Source of the DNA: Theropithecus gelada
Lineage: Eukaryota > Chordata > Mammalia > Primates > Cercopithecidae
Direction of reading: 5' to 3'
Assembly: GCF_003255815.1 (NCBI RefSeq)
Contig: NC_037669.1
Coordinates: forward strand, 126,717,552 to 126,781,551
Length of the DNA: 64,000 nt
The number at the start of each line of letters is the position of its first letter. Positions within the stretch are counted from its first letter, which is position 1. Of the stretch, positions 58,109 to 64,000 are shown piece by piece. The notes below the pieces were generated by a model, which was not told the DNA's origin, did no database searches, and saw only the letters and a program-made list of their open reading frames with translations. Made by a program: the position numbers and the translations under genes.

Positions 58109-60459
58109 AATAGTTTTTATATCCATTCTTATTTCTTTTATTACTTCCTAGCATTGTTTCATAAAATCTTGGAATTTTGTGGTGTTGTTTGATTCCGTTT
58201 GTTTTGCTTATTTTAGTTGTCATGTCTTTGTTTTAGTAAACTAACCACACTTATTTCAAGTTTTATTTTCATATATATCCCTTTTTAATTTTGTCAAAAT
58301 TATATTTCAGTTCTTGTTTTGGTAATAGATTTATTCATCTGTTTCCTCAAAATATTCATGAATTTTGATTTTCAGCTTTATTAGGGGTGGAACACTTATT
58401 TTTTCTCCTTTTTGACCTGTCTTACTGCATTGACATTTGTTTGTCTAATCGTTTTGTATTTGCTTATTTTTAGTTTCTGGGGAGTTGCCTCTTTTGAACT
58501 GAATTGATGGACTTTGACTATCTCCCCTTTCTTATAGGGATGGGAATACTGAAAATAAATTAGACCCAATGAGCAAGCCATCAGTAAATTTGCCAACTTT
58601 TCGATGTGATGTGTTGTACTCTTGTCCATGTTTGTAGCTCCAAGTAAGTCATTGCTCAAATAGCCCTTAGTTTGAATTTTTCTTTAGACGTGTTCTTGAA
58701 TAGGGGAATCCCTTCCCATTTCTGGATGCAGGTATTCTGTATCAAGCCCTTTTAGTCTGTCTGCCACTGATATGAATAAATTCGAATTTCCATTGTTCTA
58801 CACTTCTTGCCATGTCTATCTGCTTTTGGAAGCCATACATCAGCAGCCTATACTTTCTGCCTTGTTCAATGCTGTGAATTTTAAATCACAGATATTCTCG
58901 TTTTTAAATATAGTACTATGTTGTTTTAATTCATCAGCCATTGCTATGTGTTTGCAGTAATGGAGAAGAGAGACATTTCCCCAACATAATCTAATAACAC
59001 CATCTTGTAAATAAAGCATATTTACCTTATTTTTGTATTTATAGCGGAAACCCCTATAATTGCTTTACCGTTGTGTGTGTTACATCCCTACTATTTTCTC
59101 AAAGGTAAGTTTTGTTAAATAAATGAATGAATTAATGAATAAAACTTAACAAATGAACATTTCTTGACTTGGTAGGGAAATATTACAAGAGAAAAAAACT
59201 TACAGTATTACCATCATTAACTTACAATGTTCACATGTAATTCAGGTGCTATATCTTATTTGATAATTAAAATTATGTGGTTTTAGATTCCTCTTATTTT
59301 ACTTGAATGTTTTCCTTTTGAAATGGCTAGTTCTCTACTATGTTAGATAAATATTTCAGAAAAATAAGGTAATATTTTTCTAAGGATGTGAGAGTTTGAA
59401 ACTGTACTTAACCTAATGGCATAAAAAATAATCTTTTTCTACTGGGAAAGCTAACTATATTTTAAACTTCTTATTAATGAAATAATTATTTTGGATCATC
59501 GGAAGGAAATACATTTTAAACTATTTTTAATATTAGAAAGGATTTGAAACGGCATTTCTACTAAGTGTATTTCTGTTAAATAAGATCAAACAATTTTCTT
59601 TCTTAAACAAAACGTAATTTGAAATAAGAGTCTCATGGAAATATTGCCCAAAATGCCAGAGTGACATCATAAAATAATGAAATCATTTGAACATAAATGG
59701 AATTGTTAAATATAATTTTACAGAATTATTCAGCTTTTTATTTTAGTAACATAATAGTGAGCTAGGAAAATATTTTTTTTAAATATTGTATATTATTACC
59801 CTCATAATACAAACATTTATAACAGAGCCTTTCAAACATTCTATGAGTATACATATGCTATTTTCTGATATTTTAGTGTTACAAATATATTCTTATGCCT
59901 GTTTCAATGCAGTGATACCCCTTTCCTCCCAACAGTTGTTTGTATTTTTCTTTGTTGTTTATTCCTATCATGAGCTGCTTCATGATTGATGATCCAGCAG
60001 GCTGTTACAACCATTCAGAGAGCAAGCTATGTCTTCATTTTTACCTTATTAACTTAAATGCCAGGGCTCATTGGCATGCTACAATTGCTAAAACTCAATC
60101 TGACCAAGCACATGGAAGAAAAAAAAGACTGAAAATATAGTCAGAAATCTCTTGATATATAGGTATCTATCACATTACTTATGAAAGTTGTCTGGTCAAA
60201 ATACAGGCTTTGCCATCTCTGGTTATAAATCTAATGGCAAACTTCACATGGTTACCTGTATGATTGTACTTAAAAACAGACACACATCTGGTAATGCCAT
60301 TACTGTAGTTAGAAATGTTTGACCACAGTGAAACTTTTTAAAAAATTACCAGAAATAAGTTAAACTTCATCCATAAATATATATAAATAAATGCAAACTT
60401 AATTGTTATTGTCTCTAAGTCTATCCTCATGCTCTTATTTTACCTAGCTGTATCTTTTA
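58109..60459. other. No gene seen; unassigned AT-rich DNA
   Basis: Open frames at 58396-58659 (reverse), 58772-58960, 59786-59989 and 59940-60140 (forward) show no recognisable domain. No RNA gene seen. Confidence 0.5.
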
Positions 60460-60725
60460 CTCTACACTGCTGGGAAATTCTAGGCTCTATATTCCCGCAA
60501 TACAGACCATAAATAGTCCTGCCACCGTGTCACCTACTTTACTTCTATGCCTTTGTTCAGGCGACTTTCATTTTTGGAATACTCTCTTTTTAACTGTACA
60601 ACAACTAAAATCCTGCCTGTCCCTCAAGGTCTGGTTGTAAACATTAGTGCTACTTGCAGGTAACCTCAGTTCTGAAGACAGAGTTGTTATCTTCCTCTTC
60701 CGTTCTCACAAACGACTTCATATCT
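60460..60725 (+). mobile_element. Probable L2 fragment
   Basis: 'tatgcctttgttcaggcgac...ttttggaatactctct', 'aaaatcctgcctgtccctcaaggtctggttg' and 'acctcagttctgaagac' follow the L2 order on the forward strand. Confidence 0.65.
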
Positions 60726-60727
60726 AC

Positions 60728-61049
60728 TGATATAGCTAGGATATTTGTTCCTGCCCAAGTCTGAAGTCGAATTGTAACCCACAGTTCTGGAGATGGGGTC
60801 TGGTGGAGGTGTTTGAATCATGGGGGGCAGATTCCTCATGGCTTGGTGCTGTCTTCATAATAGTGAATTCTCGGGACTTCTGGTCATTTGAAAGTGTGTG
60901 TGGCACCTCTTCCTGGACTCACTCTTTCTTGCTCCTGTTTTCACCATGGGACATGCAAGCTTCTGCTTCACCTTCTGCCATAAGTAAAAGCTTCCTAAGG
61001 CCTCACTAGAAGCCATGTTTCCAGTGCAGCCTGCAGAACCGTGAGCCAG
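60728..61049 (+). mobile_element. MST-type MaLR LTR, 3'-truncated
   Basis: Starts TGATATAGCTAGGATATTTG and follows MSTA/B order ('gagatggggtctggtggaggtgtttgaatcatgg', 'gaaagtgtgtgtggcacctc', 'gcctcactagaagcc', 'cagcctgcagaaccgtgagcca'). It ends exactly where a second LTR of opposite orientation begins, so its last ~75 bases are missing. Confidence 0.88.
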
Positions 61050-61370
61050 TGTATTGGCCCATTCTCATGCTGCTATGAAAAAAATACTTGAGACTGGGTA
61101 ATTTACAAAGGAAAGAGGTTTAATTGACTCACGGTTCTGCATGGCTGGGGAGGCCTCAGGAAACTTACAATCATGGCAGAAGGCAAAGGAGAAGCAGGTA
61201 CCTTCTTCACAGGGCAGCAGGAAAGAGTCAGTGCAAGCAGGGGAAATGCCATATGCTTACAAAACCATCAGATCTCTTGAGACTCACTATCATGAGGACA
61301 GCATGGGGAAACCGCACCCATGATCCAAATACCTCCACCCTTGGTCCACCCTTGACATGCGGGGATTATG
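61050..61370 (-). mobile_element. MST/THE1-type MaLR LTR, inverted neighbour, truncated
   Basis: The reverse strand is a MaLR LTR. The forward text begins TGTATTGGCCCATTCTCATGC, passes 'gagactgggtaatttacaaagg', 'ggctggggaggcctcaggaaacttacaatcatggcagaaggc', and stops at 'ggggattatgg', ~45 bases short of the LTR 5' end. Confidence 0.9.
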
Positions 61371-61375
61371 GAGTA

Positions 61376-61505
61376 TGACGGTTCATACTGAGTGTCAACT
61401 TGATTATATTGAAGGATGCAAAGTACTGATCCTGGATATGTCTGTGAGGGTATTGCCAGAGGTGATTAACATTTGAGTCAGTGGGCTGGGGAAGGGAGAC
61501 CCACC
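61376..61505 (+). mobile_element. ERVL-type LTR fragment (MLT2-like)
   Basis: 'tgacggttcatactgagtgtcaacttgattatattgaaggatgcaaagtactgatcctgg', then 'gattaacatttgagtcagtgggctgggg': the first ~130 bases of an ERVL LTR. It is cut by the THE1 element at 61506. The subfamily is uncertain. Confidence 0.7.
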
Positions 61506-61859
61506 TGTATTAATTTGTTTTCACACTACTGATAAAAGTGTGCCCCAGACTGGGCAATTTACGATAGAAAGAGCTTTAATTGGACTTACAGTTCCACATG
61601 GCTGGCGAAGACTCACAATCATGGCTGAAGTCAAGAAGGAGCAATTAACGTCTTATGTGGATGGCAGCAGGCAAAGAGAGAGGTTGGGTAGGGAAACTCT
61701 CCCTTGTGGTACCATTAGATCTCATGAGACTTATTTGCTATCATGAGAACAGCACAGGAAAGACCTGGCCCATGATTCAGTTACTTCCCACCAGATTCCT
61801 CTCACAACACTTGGGAATTCGCGATGAGATTTGGGTGGGGAAACAGCCGAACCATATCA
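61506..61859 (-). repeat. THE1 3' LTR
   Basis: On the reverse strand this is the downstream LTR. It is closely similar to 63426-63783 but with many single differences, which indicates age. Confidence 0.92.
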
Positions 61860-63425
61860 TTCCACTCCTGGCCCTTCTGAATCTCTTGTCCTCATATTTC
61901 AAAACTAATCATACCTTCCCAACAGCCCCCCAAAGTCTTTACTCATTCCGCAATTATTCAAAATTCCACAGTCCAATGTCTCATCTGAAATAAGCCAAGT
62001 CCCTTCCGCCTATGAGTCTGGACAATCAAAACCAAGTCAGTTACTTCCTAGATACAGTAGGGGTACAGGAATTGGGTAAATATAGCCATTTCAAATAGGA
62101 GAATTTGGCCACAACTAAGGCCATAGCATGCAGTTCAAAATCCAGTAGGGCAGTCAAATCTTAAAACTCCCAAATAATCTCCTTTGATGCCATGTCCCAC
62201 ATCCAAGTCATGCTGAAACAAGAGGTGGGTTCCCATGGTCTTGGGTGGCCCTACCCCTGTGACTTTGCAGAGTACAATCTCCTTCCCAGCTGCTTTCACG
62301 AGCTGGCATTGAGAGTCTGTGGCTTTTACAGGTGTGTGGTGCAAGCTGTTGGTGGATATACCATTCTGAAGTCTGGATGATGGTGGCCTTCTTCTCATAG
62401 CTCCACTAGGTGATGCCCCAGTAGGGACTCTGTTGGGGGTGCTGCAACCCCCAGTTCTCTTCTTCACTGCCCTAGCAGAGATTCTCCATCAGAGCTCCAC
62501 CCCTGCAGCAAACTTCTACCTGGACATTCAGGAGTTTCCATACATCCTGTGAAATCTAAGCCGATGTCGCCAAATCTCAATTCTTGACTTCGTGCACTTG
62601 CAGGCTCCACACTACATGGAAGCTGCCAAGGCTTGAGATTTGCACTATTGGAAGCCAGGGCTCGAGCTCTATGTTGTCCCTTTTCGGCCATAGTTGGAAC
62701 TGCTGTGACACAGAGCATGAAATCCCTAGGCCACACACAGCATCGGGACCCTGGGCCTGGCTCAGGAAACCATTTCCTTCTAGGCCTCCAGGACTGTAAT
62801 GGGAGGAACTGCTGTGAAGACCTCTGACATGCTTTGGAGACATTTTCCCCATTGTCTTAGGGATTAACCTTCGGCTCCTTATTTCTCATGCAAATTTTTA
62901 TAGCCTGCTTGAATTAGTCCTCAGAAAATGGCTTTTTCTTTTCTATTGCATTGCCAGGCTGCAAATCGTCCAAACTTTTACACTGTGCTTCCCTTATAAA
63001 ACTGAATGCCTTTAACAGCACCCAAGTCATCTCTTCAATGATTTGCTGCTTAGAAATTTCTTCCTCCAGATACCCTAAATCATCTCTCTCAACTTGTAAG
63101 CTTCACAAATCTCTAGGGCAGGGGCAAAATGCTGCCAGCCTCTTTGCTAAAACATAACAAGAATCACCTTTGCTTTAGTTACCAACAAGTTCCTCATCTC
63201 CATCTGAGACCACCTCAACCTGGATCTTATTGTCTATATCACTATCAGGGTTTTGGTCAAAGTCATTCAACAAGTTTCTAGGAAGTTTCAAACGTTCTTA
63301 CATTTTCCTGTCTTCCTCTGAGCTCTCCAAGCTGTTCTAACATCTGCCTGTCACCCAGTTCCAAAGTTGCTTCCATGTGTTCGGGTATCTTTCTGCAGTG
63401 CCACACTCTACTGGTACCAGTTCAC
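61860..63425 (-). pseudogene. THE1 internal region, decayed non-functional gag-like remnant
   Basis: This is the internal region of a MaLR, a retrovirus-like element that moves only with help from other elements. On the reverse strand the open stretches are short (62135-62467, 110 codons; 62464-62736; 62577-62852) and lie in different frames, so no continuous gag-like frame remains. I see no protease, reverse transcriptase, integrase or env, as expected for THE1, which lacks pol. The reverse-strand sequence just before the 3' LTR is purine-rich (61860-61875), consistent with a polypurine tract. Confidence 0.8.
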
Positions 63426-63783
63426 TGTGTTAGTTCATTTTCGTGCTGCTTATAAAAACATAATACCCAAGACTGGATAATTTACAATAGAAAGAGGTTT
63501 AATTTGACTTACAGTTCTACATGGCTGGGGAAGCCTCACAATCATGGCAGAAGGCAAGGAGGAGCAAGTAATGTCTTACGTGGATGGCAACGGGCAAAGA
63601 GAAAGATTGGGCAGGGAAACTCCCCCTTATGATGCCTTCAGATCTCATGAAACTTGTTCACTATGATGAGAACAACATAGGAAAGACTCACCCCCATGAT
63701 TTAATTACCTCCCATGGGTTTCCTTCCACAACATGTGGGAATTCAAGATGAGATTTGAGTGGAGACACAGCCAAACCATATCA
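63426..63783 (-). repeat. THE1 5' LTR
   Basis: On the reverse strand this is the upstream LTR (starting at 63783 with TGATATGGTTTGGCTG). It once held the element's promoter. Confidence 0.92.
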
Positions 63784-64000
63784 GGTGAATGCTCAGCCTC
63801 ACCAGGGGGCTACTGTTAAAAAGAGGACATTGCTTGGGGAAAAAAGTGGGACCCTGTAATCTGTGATGGGGATGTGTGGGAGGACCCTGATGACGCTGGA
63901 GACACTAAGCTCCTAAATTCTGTTTGACCTTTTTTGCCAGAGGAAATGGCTTCCTTATCCCCGGTGGTGGCAACCTCCCCTCCCCAACCCAGGCTGCTAT
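63784..64000 (+). mobile_element. Possible ERV internal (gag-like) fragment
   Basis: A GC-richer, C/A/G-biased stretch whose forward frame (about 63850-63927) is acidic and Pro/Asp-rich before a stop codon. I have the impression of an ERV gag-type region but cannot name a family. It runs off the window end. Confidence 0.35.

Larger units (their letters stand above)
61506..63783 (-). mobile_element. Complete THE1-type MaLR (LTR-internal-LTR)
   Basis: Two LTRs in the same orientation (61506-61859 and 63426-63783, 354 and 358 bases) enclose a 1566-base internal region. Each LTR reads TGATATGGTT...TAACACA/TAATACA-type ends on the reverse strand. The size fits THE1 elements (~2.3 kb). The 5-base flanks differ (CCACC on the left, GGTGA on the right), so no target duplication is visible. 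Confidence 0.93.

Noticed and set aside
60803..61993. Several short forward open frames
   Set aside because: They lie in MaLR LTRs, partly antisense to the THE1 element, and have no coding support.
62584..62827. Forward open frames inside the THE1 internal region
   Set aside because: They are antisense to the element and no longer than expected in GC-richer sequence.
1..64000. CRISPR arrays, operons, bacterial-type promoters, phage or plasmid modules
   Set aside because: The whole window is vertebrate repeat-rich DNA. No regularly spaced repeat array or prokaryotic gene arrangement is present.
1..64000. tRNA, snRNA, 7SK, Y RNA or rRNA genes or pseudogenes
   Set aside because: I saw no matching signature sequence on either strand by eye. 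7SL-related sequence occurs only as Alu and FLAM elements.

Overview
This is a primate nuclear DNA window with no supportable functional protein-coding gene and no recognisable RNA gene. It is AT-rich and holds Alu, L1PA/L1PB, MaLR (THE1/MST/MLT1), MLT2, L2, MIR, MER5 and Tigger-type repeats, as expected of a simian-primate intergenic or intronic 'gene desert'. Several young AluY copies (20123-20438, 37015-37353, 55600-55935) carry variants I associate with Old World monkey AluYR-type subfamilies, such as GGCCGGATCTCAGCTC in the right arm and CTTGAGCC / CTCAAGCC at the 5' end. A cercopithecid (macaque, baboon or vervet type) is therefore the best guess. All family names come from recognition by eye, not from a database search.

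Layout. From 1 to about 7 kb an old reverse-strand L1M is interrupted by a ~4.1 kb L1PA-type element (265-4387) whose 5' end is inverted. A second, 1.1 kb L1 (5865-6948) follows. From 7 to 37 kb there are ancient L2/MIR/MER5/L1M relics, an L1PB 3' end, an MLT1-like LTR and four Alus, separated by unassigned AT-rich DNA. At 37.0-37.8 kb two Alus face each other in inverted orientation. From 39.6 to 44.2 kb an old forward-strand L1M holds two later insertions: a solo MLT2 LTR with an intact 5-bp target duplication and a reverse-strand L1PA/PB copy. From 45.8 to 48.7 kb there is a ~112-bp direct duplication, one copy of which lies inside a TA/TG/CA microsatellite. From 50 to 58 kb there are Tigger/MER2-like pieces, an MLT1/MST LTR, several Alus and another L1M. 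From 60.7 to 63.8 kb there is a cluster of LTRs ending in a complete LTR-internal-LTR THE1-type MaLR on the reverse strand. The last 217 bases look like a fragment of ERV internal sequence.

Nothing here acts as a working gene system. The only coding remnants are decayed L1 ORF2 copies with multiple stop codons, plus the degenerate internal region of the THE1 element. The most unusual items are the unexplained duplication at 45841/48357, the two L1 5' inversions, the out-of-order L1M blocks at 43640-44215, and an inverted pair of MaLR LTRs at 60728-61370.
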